In this document: in pieces, positions 27,760 to 35,516 of the stretch
How positions within the stretch are numbered: position 1 is the stretch's first letter
How the letters are laid out: every line of letters starts with the position of its first letter
From: an uncultured Bacteroidales bacterium
Lineage (GTDB): Bacteria > Bacteroidota > Bacteroidia > Bacteroidales > UBA932
Reading direction: 5' to 3'
Length of the DNA: 64,000 bases
Assembly: GCA_944322715.1 (NCBI GenBank)
Contig: CALUPT010000005.1
Location: 62,001-126,000, forward strand
Notes under the pieces: model-generated
Databases searched by the model: none
Told to the model about the DNA's origin: nothing
Seen by the model: the letters and a program-made list of their open reading frames with translations, nothing else
Made by a program: the position numbers and the translations under genes

Positions 27760-27767
27760 TATCTTTG
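27760..27767 (+). promoter_or_regulatory. -7 box of the glycogen-synthase-like gene
   Basis: TATCTTTG lies 28 bp before the ATG at 27795. The -33 region is AT-rich without an exact TTTG. Confidence 0.55.
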
Positions 27768-27794
27768 TTGAGATTTTGTCTTAATTTCAACTGT

Positions 27795-28610
27795 ATGGGA
27801 GATTCTGTAAAAAGAGTACTGTTCGTCAATTCGGAGATATTCCCATATCTGCCGGAGTCCGGAATTTCCTTAATCGGGAGATATCTTCCTCAAGGCATCC
27901 AGGAAAGGAAACGGGAGATCAGGTCATTTATGCCGAGGTTCGGCTGCATCAACGAGAGGAAGAACCAGCTTCACGAGGTCATCCGCCTCTCTGGAATGAA
28001 CATCATCATAAATGATGTCGACAGGCCGCTTGTAATCAAGGTCGCTTCCATATCGGCCGCCAGGATGCAGGTCTATTTCATTGACAACGAAGACTATTTC
28101 CACAGGAAGCAGGTGTACAGGGATGAAGAGGGCAATTTCTTCGCCGACAACGGGGAGAGGGCGATATTCTTTGCCAGAGGTGTGCTGGAAACTGTCAAGA
28201 AGCTCAGATGGGCACCGGACATCATACACTGCCACGGCTGGATTTCGCATCTGCTGCCGCTGTACCTGAAAAAATCATACAGGGAAGACCCGATATTCTC
28301 CGACAGCAAGGTTGTGCTGTCCCTGTACGATGACATCCCGGCAGAACGGTTCGCAGACAATTTCAAGGAACAGATAATGTTCAACGGCATCCGGGAGGAT
28401 GACCTTGACATACTTTCCGTGCCTGACGGCATAAATCTTGCAAAACTCGCCGTCCGCTTCTCCGATGGAATCATCATGGGAGCGGAAGACATTCCGGAAG
28501 ATGTGGCGGCGGAGTGCAGCGCCAAGCCTGTCCTCGGATACGATGCGGCAGCCATCGGGGACGGGTCGTATATAGATGAATACGACAAATTTTACAGTCA
28601 GATCATATAA
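27795..28610 (+). CDS. Starch/glycogen-synthase N-domain-like protein (probable non-enzyme)
   Basis: 271 residues that match only the N-terminal Rossmann half of GT5 glycogen synthases: RVLFVNSEIFPYLPESG at the start, RSFMPRFGCINERKNQLHEV, and IIHCHGWISHLLPLYLKK near 140. The lysine-glycine-glycine motif that binds ADP-glucose in true synthases is replaced by a GISLIGRYLPQ stretch, and the whole C-terminal sugar-nucleotide domain is missing. A shorter paralogue of this kind next to a DUF4270 gene is widespread in Bacteroidales. Catalysis is therefore doubtful. The ATG at 27795 follows a TATCTTTG box; an earlier in-frame ATG at 27702 lies upstream of that box. Confidence 0.8.
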   Translation: MGDSVKRVLFVNSEIFPYLPESGISLIGRYLPQGIQERKREIRSFMPRFGCINERKNQLHEVIRLSGMNIIINDVDRPLVIKVASISAARMQVYFIDNEDYFHRKQVYRDEEGNFFADNGERAIFFARGVLETVKKLRWAPDIIHCHGWISHLLPLYLKKSYREDPIFSDSKVVLSLYDDIPAERFADNFKEQIMFNGIREDDLDILSVPDGINLAKLAVRFSDGIIMGAEDIPEDVAAECSAKPVLGYDAAAIGDGSYIDEYDKFYSQII

Positions 28611-28612
28611 AG

Positions 28613-30367
28613 ATGACATTCGGCAGGATAAGAAATCTGATTTTGACAGGAGCGGCTACGGTATATGCCGCTTCATGCATATATGTGGATGACAATCTGG
28701 GACAGAATTTCATCCCGGGAGACCAGATATACGATGTCGCCCTGGCAGACTTTCCTCTGAAAGAGATAAGGATGGGATACGCCGACAGCCTGTCGGCCTA
28801 CAGTTCATCGAGAATCACGGTCGGTTCCATACGCGACAGCAAGTTCGGACTCTCGACACGCAGCAGCGCCTTCACCGTAGTGCCTGTAATGGACACGATA
28901 GATGTGGGGAAGAATCCGCAGGTAATCCAGTTCCATTTCACGGCGGCCAGGGACACTACATCCGTGGAAGACCGGTATCAGAAGGATATCCTGCAGAACA
29001 TCTATGTCCACAAGCTGCATCATGTCCTGGATTCCACCTATCTCTACACCAATGACCTGAATGATGAAATGTTCAGCACGGATGAACTCATCAGCAAGGG
29101 GACGGTGGTTTACGATGGAGGGGATTCGCTCTCGTTCGACTTCTCGGACAAGTTCGCGGAAGAAATGGTAGCGCTGTTCATGAAAGACCCCGACATCCAG
29201 ATGGACCTGGACAAATACCTTGAAGAGATGCCGGGAATATATCTGAGGACAGATCCACAGACCGGCGAGGGGGGCCGAATCAATATGTTCGCCTGTCCGA
29301 TCGAGATTTCGGACTCGTACTATGTGACCGGAAACTATGCCGAACTGAAAATCAGGTCCGACTATGGAGAGCGAAAAGATGTGGACACGACGTTCCTGTT
29401 CTATTTCGGACCGCAGGAAAGGACGACGACCACATCCCAGTATGCCTTCAATGTGTGCAGGAGCGCGAATGACGGGACCCTGCAGACTGTAGAGATCCCG
29501 GCAGCGGAGAACAGGACCAGGGCGAAGCTCTACAAATCCACGGACGGCAGGATCTATGTCGAGGGCGGCAGCGGACTGAAACCGGTAATCAGCGCACAGG
29601 AAATCAAGGACCTGCTCTCGGAGCATCTTGCGAAGGAAGGGCTTGCTCCGAATGAGGTAATCATCAACAAGGCATCCCTGATCCTTCCTTTCGATGAATA
29701 CATCAACAGCGGGGAATACGACTACGACCAGAACTATATGCTTCCGGATATCCTGAGCCCCACATGCAGGTTCTCATACAAGACAGGCATGAAAAAGGAA
29801 GGGTCGGCGGAAAACATACGTTACGTCACATACGCAGGCCTGACCGATGCCAGCGTAGAATCCGAAAACCAGGGCGATGTGAACCTGTCGCTCTCGCAAT
29901 ACAGTCCGGACATCAGCCACCATGTGCAGGAAATACTGACGGCTCCGGACGATTCGATTGCCACAGGGCGTTATGACATCTGGCTGTTGGTGATGGTCAA
30001 CGAGGTGATCACGACCACGGATGAGAACCAGCAGGAAATGAGCGAATACTACCAGAACCTTGCGTACGCATCCTATTACAACAATCTGTATGGAGGATAC
30101 GGTTACGGGTATGGGTACGGTTACGGCGGATACGGATACGACAGCTACTACAGCAATTACTACAACTACATGCTTGCCGCCCAGTATGCATCCGCTTCGG
30201 CCGTGCAGCAGGAGACCATAACCCAGTTGGACAAGGACAGGTTCTACCGTCTGATCATCAACGCACCGGCACAGGATGGCGCAGAGGACACGGGCAATCA
30301 TCCGAAACTTTCGGTGGTGTATTCCTACGTGTCGAGGGACGCAGATTCTTCGCTTCGCTCAGAATGA
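28613..30367 (+). CDS. DUF4270 family lipoprotein
   Basis: 584-residue exported protein of unknown function. The signal peptide ends at a lipobox-like AASC (C22), so it is probably a lipoprotein. The DUF4270 body contains the usual DNLGQNFIPGDQIYDVALAD opening and strand-rich repeats. A Gly/Tyr-rich stretch at about residues 494-512 is coded by a short in-frame DNA repeat. The last codons (ADSSLRSE) and the stop are made by a REP-like repeat that continues past the gene. It lies 2 bp after the glycogen-synthase-like gene, so the pair is one operon. Confidence 0.88.
   Translation: MTFGRIRNLILTGAATVYAASCIYVDDNLGQNFIPGDQIYDVALADFPLKEIRMGYADSLSAYSSSRITVGSIRDSKFGLSTRSSAFTVVPVMDTIDVGKNPQVIQFHFTAARDTTSVEDRYQKDILQNIYVHKLHHVLDSTYLYTNDLNDEMFSTDELISKGTVVYDGGDSLSFDFSDKFAEEMVALFMKDPDIQMDLDKYLEEMPGIYLRTDPQTGEGGRINMFACPIEISDSYYVTGNYAELKIRSDYGERKDVDTTFLFYFGPQERTTTTSQYAFNVCRSANDGTLQTVEIPAAENRTRAKLYKSTDGRIYVEGGSGLKPVISAQEIKDLLSEHLAKEGLAPNEVIINKASLILPFDEYINSGEYDYDQNYMLPDILSPTCRFSYKTGMKKEGSAENIRYVTYAGLTDASVESENQGDVNLSLSQYSPDISHHVQEILTAPDDSIATGRYDIWLLVMVNEVITTTDENQQEMSEYYQNLAYASYYNNLYGGYGYGYGYGYGGYGYDSYYSNYYNYMLAAQYASASAVQQETITQLDKDRFYRLIINAPAQDGAEDTGNHPKLSVVYSYVSRDADSSLRSE
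30092..30142 (+). repeat. In-gene Gly-Tyr codon repeat
   Basis: Alternating GGN/TAC codons code for a GGYGYGYGYGYGGYGY run in the DUF4270 protein. The DNA is a degenerate 6/12-bp tandem repeat that could vary in length. Confidence 0.75.
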
Positions 30368-30509
30368 CAATTTATGTTTCTCTTGGGCTCCGCTCAGAAT
30401 GACAATCTATTGTTTCTCTTGGGCTCCGCTCAGAATGACAATCTATTGTTTCCCTTGGGCTCCGCTCAGAATGACAACCATGATTCTTCAGGGCTCCGCC
30501 CGGAATGAC
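30344..30509. repeat. Tandem array of a REP-like element, five units
   Basis: Five copies of a core like GCTCAGAATGACAA start near 30357, 30392, 30428, 30464 and 30498, spaced 34-36 bp. The first has the full form with TTCTTCGCTTCGCTCAGAATGAC. The middle three share about 36 near-identical bases (TTGGGCTCCGCTCAGAATGA then cAATCTATTGTTTC). The first unit supplies the stop codon of the DUF4270 gene. Confidence 0.85.
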
Positions 30510-30532
30510 GGGACAGGACGGGACAAAAGAAA

Positions 30533-30561
30533 AAGGGTGCAGACCGTTTGGCTGCACCCTT
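30533..30561 (-). terminator. Terminator of acpP
   Basis: AAGGGTGCAG pairs perfectly with CTGCACCCTT around a 9-base loop. On the minus strand a T-rich tail (TTTTTCTTTTG) follows. It lies 24 bp after the acpP stop. Confidence 0.85.
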
Positions 30562-30584
30562 GTATTTGTCATCCAATGTAACGC

Positions 30585-30824
30585 TTACTGGAGTTTTGAC
30601 TCGATATATTTGATAGCGTCACCGACAGTGGCAATCTTCTCGCCTGCATCCTCATCCGGGATGTTGATTCCGAACTCCTTCTCGAATTCCATTATAAGCT
30701 CAACAGTATCGAGAGAATCTGCACCGAGATCGTTTGTGAAGCTTGCTGATTCCTTGACTTCTGACGCATCAACGCCAAGCTTATCAACGATAATAGATTT
30801 TACTTTTTCTGCAACTTCTGCCAT
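30585..30824 (-). CDS. acpP: Acyl carrier protein
   Basis: Carrier of growing acyl chains in fatty acid synthesis, 79 residues. The phosphopantetheine attachment serine is S37 in the DSL motif of [18 protein letters not shown]. The acidic composition and end [11 protein letters not shown] are typical. It is transcribed alone: a -7 box lies upstream and a strong terminator follows. No fabF is adjacent. Confidence 0.98.
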   Translation of the reverse strand: MAEVAEKVKSIIVDKLGVDASEVKESASFTNDLGADSLDTVELIMEFEKEFGINIPDEDAGEKIATVGDAIKYIESKLQ

Positions 30825-30864
30825 AATCGTAAGGTTTAATTAGTAATTAAGGTTATTTAATACA

Positions 30865-30872
30865 CAAAAATA
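30865..30872 (-). promoter_or_regulatory. -7 box of acpP
   Basis: TATTTTTG on the minus strand fits TAnnTTTG and lies 41 bp before the acpP ATG. The -33 box is not obvious. Confidence 0.45.
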
Positions 30873-30951
30873 AGTTCTGACGTAACGTATTATATACTTA
30901 ATGCCTTAAAATCGACCGCAAAGTAAGTAAAAAAATCCGAAAAATGAAAAT

Positions 30952-32799
30952 TTAACGCATTTTTGCTGTTTCCAAGCCTGTCCCGGCACGGTTTGCCGTC
31001 TGCCTGTCAGTAGCATTCAGGGCAGACAGGATCCTTTCCGCCAGTTCGCGCCCGACAAGGGAGGCAAGATCCTCCACCGGGGCGGCCGCGATACGCGCCA
31101 CACTGCCGAAATGCAGGATAAGACGCTGCTCCGTCTTCTCTCCTACGCCTTTGATATCCCTGAGGGCAGATGCTATCTGAGCCTTGCTCCGCCGGTTGCG
31201 GTGATGGGTGATACCGAACCTGTGAGCCTCATCCCTTATACGCTGGAGGACCTTGAGCGCCTGCGAATTGCGGTCAATGAACAGAGGATACGGGTCCCCT
31301 ACCCTTATGACTTCTTCGAGACGCTTCGCAAGTCCGACCACGGTAAGCCTTTCCGTAAGGCCCAGCTCGGCCAGAGCCTCGTAGGCAAACGCCAGCTGTC
31401 CCTTGCCTCCATCGATGACCACTAACTGAGGAAGGTCCTCCGGAGCTTCGGCCAGCATCCTGGAATAGCGTCTGTTCACCACCTCCTTCATGGAAGCGTA
31501 GTCGTTGGCCCCGACCACCGTCTTGATATTGAAATGCCTGTAGTCCTTCTTGCTCGGCACTCCGTCACGGAACACCACACAGCTGGCTACGGGATTCGTC
31601 CCCTGGATATTCGAGTTGTCGAAACATTCTATATGCACCGGCAGCACATCCATGCCCAGTGCGACCCTCAGTTCTTCCAGAACCTTCTGCCTGAAATCAT
31701 CCGGATCCGTATGCTCCCTCTGCTTCAGCGCATTGAACCGCATTTCCTTGGCATTCTTCGCGCTCAGTTCCAGAAGAGAGAGCTTGTCTCCTCTGACAGG
31801 TATCCGGAAATCCACCCCGTCCATCTCCACATCAGGCAGGAACGGGACTATCACCTCTTTCGACAGAGAGCCGAACTTGGACTGGATCTCACTGATGAAC
31901 ATAGAAAGCACTGCCGCATGGTCCTCCTCGATATTCATCTTGAATCCGAGATTGAGAGACTGGATGACCGCGCCGTCATGAAGCCGCATGAAATTGCCGA
32001 AAGCCTCTCCGGAATCGAACACAAGGGAAAATACATCCACGCTTCCCATGGAAGCGTTCATGATAAGGGACTTGCTGTAATGCTTCTCTATGGACTGCAT
32101 CTTCTCCTTGCAGATATTGGCCTGCTCGAAATCCATGGCTTCCGATGCCTTGAGCATCTGTTCCCTGTAATGCCGGATCATCTCCCTGCCGCCGCCTTTG
32201 AGAAGACGCACGATCTCCTCAATGTTGTCGTTGTACTCCTGTCGGGAAATGCCTCCGACACAGCACCCCCTGCACTTGCCGATATGGAAATTGAGACAGG
32301 GTCTGAACTTGCGGCGGAGTATGGCATCCGAAGTGATCCTGTTGCTGCAGGTCCTGAGCGGATACAGGGTAGAGAAAAGTTCAAGGAGGTTGCGGGCGTG
32401 CATCACGCTGCTGTACGGGCCGAAATACCGTGACCCGTCCTTGACCATCCTCCTTGTCAGATAGACCTTGGGAAACTCATCTGCGCTTATGCATATCCAC
32501 GGATAGGTCTTTGAGTCCTTCAGAAGGATATTGTATCTCGGCTTGTACTGTTTGATCAGATTGTTCTCCAGAAGCAGGGCATCCGCTTCGGTATCGACGA
32601 CAGAATACTGGGCATCCGCGATCTTCGACACCATGATGGCTGTCTTGCGGGTCAGTCTTTCTTTCGGGACAAAATACTGCGCCACCCGCTTGTGCAGGTC
32701 CTTGGCCTTGCCGACATAAATCACATTCCCCTCGGCATCATAATAACGGTAGACGCCGGGGGAATGCGGGAACAATGATATTTTCGTACGAATGTCCAT
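30952..32799 (-). CDS. uvrC: UvrABC system protein C
   Basis: Incision nuclease of nucleotide excision repair, 615 residues, the normal length. The GIY-YIG nuclease (3' cut) lies at about residues 12-95, with GVYRYYDAEGNVIYVGKAKD. A cysteine cluster (CLNFHIGKCRGCCVG) lies near 165-180. The UVR domain that binds UvrB lies at about 205-240. The RNase H-like nuclease (5' cut) lies at about 370-530, with IECFDNSNIQGTNPVASCVV and VIDGGKGQL. The helix-hairpin-helix pair is at the C-terminus (IKGVGEKTEQRLI). Confidence 0.97.
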   Translation of the reverse strand: MDIRTKISLFPHSPGVYRYYDAEGNVIYVGKAKDLHKRVAQYFVPKERLTRKTAIMVSKIADAQYSVVDTEADALLLENNLIKQYKPRYNILLKDSKTYPWICISADEFPKVYLTRRMVKDGSRYFGPYSSVMHARNLLELFSTLYPLRTCSNRITSDAILRRKFRPCLNFHIGKCRGCCVGGISRQEYNDNIEEIVRLLKGGGREMIRHYREQMLKASEAMDFEQANICKEKMQSIEKHYSKSLIMNASMGSVDVFSLVFDSGEAFGNFMRLHDGAVIQSLNLGFKMNIEEDHAAVLSMFISEIQSKFGSLSKEVIVPFLPDVEMDGVDFRIPVRGDKLSLLELSAKNAKEMRFNALKQREHTDPDDFRQKVLEELRVALGMDVLPVHIECFDNSNIQGTNPVASCVVFRDGVPSKKDYRHFNIKTVVGANDYASMKEVVNRRYSRMLAEAPEDLPQLVVIDGGKGQLAFAYEALAELGLTERLTVVGLAKRLEEVIRVGDPYPLFIDRNSQALKVLQRIRDEAHRFGITHHRNRRSKAQIASALRDIKGVGEKTEQRLILHFGSVARIAAAPVEDLASLVGRELAERILSALNATDRQTANRAGTGLETAKMR

Positions 32800-32808
32800 T
32801 GTGTGACA

Positions 32809-32833
32809 GATCCTTCGCTTCGCTCAGGATGAC
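32809..32833. repeat. REP-like element upstream of uvrC
   Basis: GATCCTTCGCTTCGCTCAGG then ATGAC, the same core as the repeats near 30350 and 52400. The ends ATCCT and AGGAT can pair. Confidence 0.75.
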
Positions 32834-32935
32834 AATGAAAGACGCTATGATGACAATGATAGATGTCTATGATGACAATAGAGACGTCTATGATGACATT
32901 GAGAGGCCGCTACGATGGCAACAAGAGACGCCCAT
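32828..32935. repeat. Degenerate 21-22 bp tandem repeat
   Basis: Five copies beginning GATGAC or GATGGC start at 32828, 32849, 32871, 32892 and 32914. The unit is roughly GATGACAATGA, one or two variable bases, then AGACGtCTAT. The first copy begins inside the REP-like element, so the array seems to have grown from its end. It fills the gap between the TlpA gene and uvrC. Confidence 0.75.
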
Positions 32936-32957
32936 AACGGCAGGGAACGGACTCGGA

Positions 32958-34040
32958 TTACCGGATGTATTTCGAAATCTCCCTGCCGATTTCCTCGCCT
33001 CTGAGGTTCCTCTTGAGGATGGTCCCATCAGGTCCGAAAAGAATAATGTGAGGGATGCCTTCTATTCCGTAGAGTTCGGTCGGGACCTGACCTGCATTGA
33101 TAATCTGTTTCCAGTTCACTCCATAGACCTTCGCGGTATCCTTTGTGGCTTCCGGACGGTCCCAGACCGCCACGCTCAGGACTTCAAGGCCCTTCTTGTG
33201 GTACTCATCGTAAATGGCCTTGATGTTTGGTATTTCCGCCTTGCACGGGCCGCACCATGATGCCCAGAAGTCCACAAGGACATATTTGCCCTTGCCCACA
33301 TAGTCGGAGAACTTCACTGTCTTCCCGTCCGAATCCTCAATGGTGAAATCCTTGAACATCTTTCCTTCGGCAGTCTCAATCCTCGTCTCGATAAGGTTTT
33401 TCATGGCGACAATCTCATCGCTGGCCTGGAGTTCCGGAGAGAGGGTGCCGATCAGGGAGTCTATCTGGACATCATCCTGAAGCAGACCGGAAAGGTTCGA
33501 CAAGGCGACGACAGCAATGACATTATCGCTGTTCTGCGACAGGGCCGTCTTTGAAAATTCGATGAATTCTCCCGTAAACCTGTCATAGTTGGCTATCAGA
33601 AGGGAATCCATGGCCTCGGCCGAAATGTCTGTCTTTGCCCTTATGTTCTGCACCTCGGTCATGAAATTCTCCTGGATGGATACGGACTTGTCGGAAAACT
33701 CCGCGAACCTCGTGTTCACCGACCCTGAAAACGCCGACTTCACGGATGATTCCGCTCCGAGGGAGACATTCAGCTTTGTACCATCCGGGATGAAATGTAC
33801 CTGATAAGGACCTGCGGAAACGGACCCCATCACAGTAGGATCTACAGGAAGTTCGATGGAGAACCTGCCATCAGTCACGGCTATGAGAGTATCTATCCCG
33901 TGCGGGGCAATCACTACATTCACCTCATCGAGACCTGCTTCCGAGATGGTTCCTGAAATTCTCGTGGTATCTGAAACTCCATTGCACGCAGCGGCAAGGA
34001 ATACGGCGCATGCGGCCGTCATGACTGTTCTTGTCTTCAT
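32958..34040 (-). CDS. TlpA-like thioredoxin lipoprotein with DUF4369 domain
   Basis: Periplasm-facing thiol-disulfide protein of 360 residues. A lipobox at AAACNG (C19) suggests membrane anchoring. A DUF4369 beta domain lies at about 25-115 and a helical linker at 115-230. The thioredoxin-fold TlpA/AhpC-TSA domain lies at about 230-360, with the redox motif W-C-G-P-C at about 262-266 and the cis-proline segment GIEGIPHIILFGPDG. Such proteins are numerous in Bacteroidetes and are thought to reduce or exchange disulfides in exported proteins. It is preceded by duplicated promoter-like repeats. Confidence 0.92.
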   Translation of the reverse strand: MKTRTVMTAACAVFLAAACNGVSDTTRISGTISEAGLDEVNVVIAPHGIDTLIAVTDGRFSIELPVDPTVMGSVSAGPYQVHFIPDGTKLNVSLGAESSVKSAFSGSVNTRFAEFSDKSVSIQENFMTEVQNIRAKTDISAEAMDSLLIANYDRFTGEFIEFSKTALSQNSDNVIAVVALSNLSGLLQDDVQIDSLIGTLSPELQASDEIVAMKNLIETRIETAEGKMFKDFTIEDSDGKTVKFSDYVGKGKYVLVDFWASWCGPCKAEIPNIKAIYDEYHKKGLEVLSVAVWDRPEATKDTAKVYGVNWKQIINAGQVPTELYGIEGIPHIILFGPDGTILKRNLRGEEIGREISKYIR

Positions 34041-34071
34041 GATAATTTGCTCTGTTTTTAAATCCAGACCG

Positions 34072-34103
34072 CAAATATACTCAGAAGCCGAGAGCAGAAC
34101 AAA
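34072..34103 (-). promoter_or_regulatory. Promoter of the TlpA-like gene, at the repeat edge
   Basis: On the minus strand TTTG (34100-34103), 20 bases, then TATATTTG (34072-34079). The -33 box lies inside the 74-bp repeat. The ATG at 34040 is 32 bp downstream of the -7 box. Confidence 0.6.
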
Positions 34104-34228
34104 TTTATTTGTTATGCCGAGGCGTGAACAGTATATATGGCGAAGCCAAATATCTCAGAAGCCGAGAGCAGAACAAATTTATTTGTTATGCCGAGGCGTG
34201 AACAGTATATATGGCGAAGCCAAATATA
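34081..34228. repeat. Direct tandem duplication of a 74-bp element
   Basis: Two practically identical copies, starting at 34081 and 34155, each run from TCAGAAGCCGAGAGCAGAAC through a hairpin AACAAAT-tt-ATTTGTT to GGCGAAGCCAAATAT. Read on the minus strand, each copy holds a TTTG followed by TATTTG-type boxes. The -7 box is exact downstream of the first copy (TATATTTG), one base short between the copies (gATATTTG), and exact again at the far end (34221-34228). Confidence 0.9.
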
Positions 34229-34236
34229 TGAATTTT

Positions 34237-35082
34237 TCAGATTTTCTTGATATTGAACATGTATTTGTCATTCGACGGACCTGCCTCATCGTAGACCCCG
34301 GTCACAAGAATGATGCCGACCGCTTCAGACACGGACTCCTGACCATCCTCCGCCTCTGTCTCCCGTCCGAGCAGGATGACATCCCCATCTTCCACGTTCT
34401 GGACAAGATCGGACTTTTCCGCACTCTCATACAGTGTGCGCAACTGTCCCCGAGTTATGGTAGAATAATTTACACCGGACATTCTGGCGAACTTGAGGCC
34501 GGTCTTGCTCCTCCATTCCTGCGGCAGGACATCGCTCTCCTGCTCCTGATAAAGATATATGTCTATGTCGGATTCCGCGGCGGCTGCCGTAATTACAGTC
34601 TGCAATGTCCTTATACAGAATCCATCCGCCTTGTCGGATGAAGGATTGAACATCGATACGGATGTCGCGGCTTCAGGAAGAAGCGCGTCCTCGGAATTGT
34701 CCTTCCGGTACACTTTCAGAGGATATTCTATCCTGCGGGAATAGCCGAGGTTGTCTTCCGCCTCGAATATTACCTTGACGGACAGTGAGTCCGAAGAAAT
34801 TTCAGGGACATTGTAGAAGAATTCCCCGACATAATGCTTCTGCGCCAGTTCCCTTGTCTCGAGGCCGGTATAGCCGTTCTCCAGATCGAAGGAAGTTATC
34901 TCGAGTTCTGTCAGATAGTCATGGATTGTCCATGTGTCGATATCGAAATTGACATTGTCTCCGCCGTATGCCGTATAGGAAGATGGCCTGATCAATACGA
35001 CAACTTCGGATGCGTCCTTTTCAGAGACGCATCCGCATATTGTCATCAGCAACGCCGCAATGATTACAGTGAGGTGTTTCAT
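34237..35082 (-). CDS. Lipoprotein of unknown function (third gene of the barrel operon)
   Basis: 281 residues. The signal peptide ends in the lipobox MTICGC (C18). The N-terminal third (about 25-125) looks like an immunoglobulin-type beta domain, with VVLIRPSSYTAYGGDNVNFD. The rest is mixed helix and strand, with TRGQLRTLYESAEKSDLVQN and GIILVTGVYDEAGPSNDKYM near the end. I recognise no family. It overlaps the next lipoprotein gene by four bases (ATGA), so the two proteins are made together. Confidence 0.8.
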   Translation of the reverse strand: MKHLTVIIAALLMTICGCVSEKDASEVVVLIRPSSYTAYGGDNVNFDIDTWTIHDYLTELEITSFDLENGYTGLETRELAQKHYVGEFFYNVPEISSDSLSVKVIFEAEDNLGYSRRIEYPLKVYRKDNSEDALLPEAATSVSMFNPSSDKADGFCIRTLQTVITAAAAESDIDIYLYQEQESDVLPQEWRSKTGLKFARMSGVNYSTITRGQLRTLYESAEKSDLVQNVEDGDVILLGRETEAEDGQESVSEAVGIILVTGVYDEAGPSNDKYMFNIKKI

Positions 35083-35507
35083 TTCAGCCTGTATGCCTTT
35101 ACTTTCGCCGTCACGGTGACATCCCCTCCGAGGAAGAGGTTTGTCTTGGACTTTGTCTGACGGACGACTACATAGTATTCTGCATCAGGAAAATCCTCCA
35201 GCAACTTGTACGATGCCCTCTTGAGGCGGCCATACAGTTTCAGATCATTTCCCTTCTGCATTCCGAACCGCACATACTTGTGCTCCACGCCATCATACGG
35301 TTCCCCGTTGATATAGTCTATCACCGAGATGAATCCGATATATGTCCTGTAGGAGACACTCAGCTCCGACTCTCCGAGATACTCGAGGTCATCCATCGTG
35401 AGTTCGAGCCTTGTGGAATCCGGAGCGTATGTGCTGTTCCTTGTTATACTGCATGCCGAAAGGCAGACAAGAGCCACGGCAGGCAGGATATATCTATACA
35501 GTTTCAT
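35079..35507 (-). CDS. Small lipoprotein of unknown function (second gene of the barrel operon)
   Basis: 142 residues. The signal peptide ends in the lipobox LSACS (C19). The mature part is strand-rich, with LELTMDDLEYLGESELSVSY, KLYGRLKRASYKLLEDFPDA and a C-terminal GGDVTVTAKVKAYRLK. I do not recognise a family with confidence. It sits between the outer-membrane barrel gene (9 bp upstream) and the larger lipoprotein gene (4-bp overlap). This suggests the three form one envelope complex. Confidence 0.8.
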   Translation of the reverse strand: MKLYRYILPAVALVCLSACSITRNSTYAPDSTRLELTMDDLEYLGESELSVSYRTYIGFISVIDYINGEPYDGVEHKYVRFGMQKGNDLKLYGRLKRASYKLLEDFPDAEYYVVVRQTKSKTNLFLGGDVTVTAKVKAYRLK

Positions 35508-35516
35508 GGTCGCGGT

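Noticed and set aside
30344..30509. Regularly spaced repeats that might suggest a CRISPR array
   Set aside because: The spacing is about right, but the sequence between the cores is also conserved, the units degenerate, there are only five, and no cas gene is near. It fits a REP-like tandem array.
32800..32957. Open frame on the plus strand across the start of uvrC and the TlpA gene end
   Set aside because: Its codons come from the repeat array and from the antisense of TlpA; no start context or family match.
34081..34228. Tandem 74-bp copies as attachment sites or the ends of an inserted element
   Set aside because: The copies are directly adjacent with nothing between them, there is no integrase or transposase in the window, and they carry promoter boxes.
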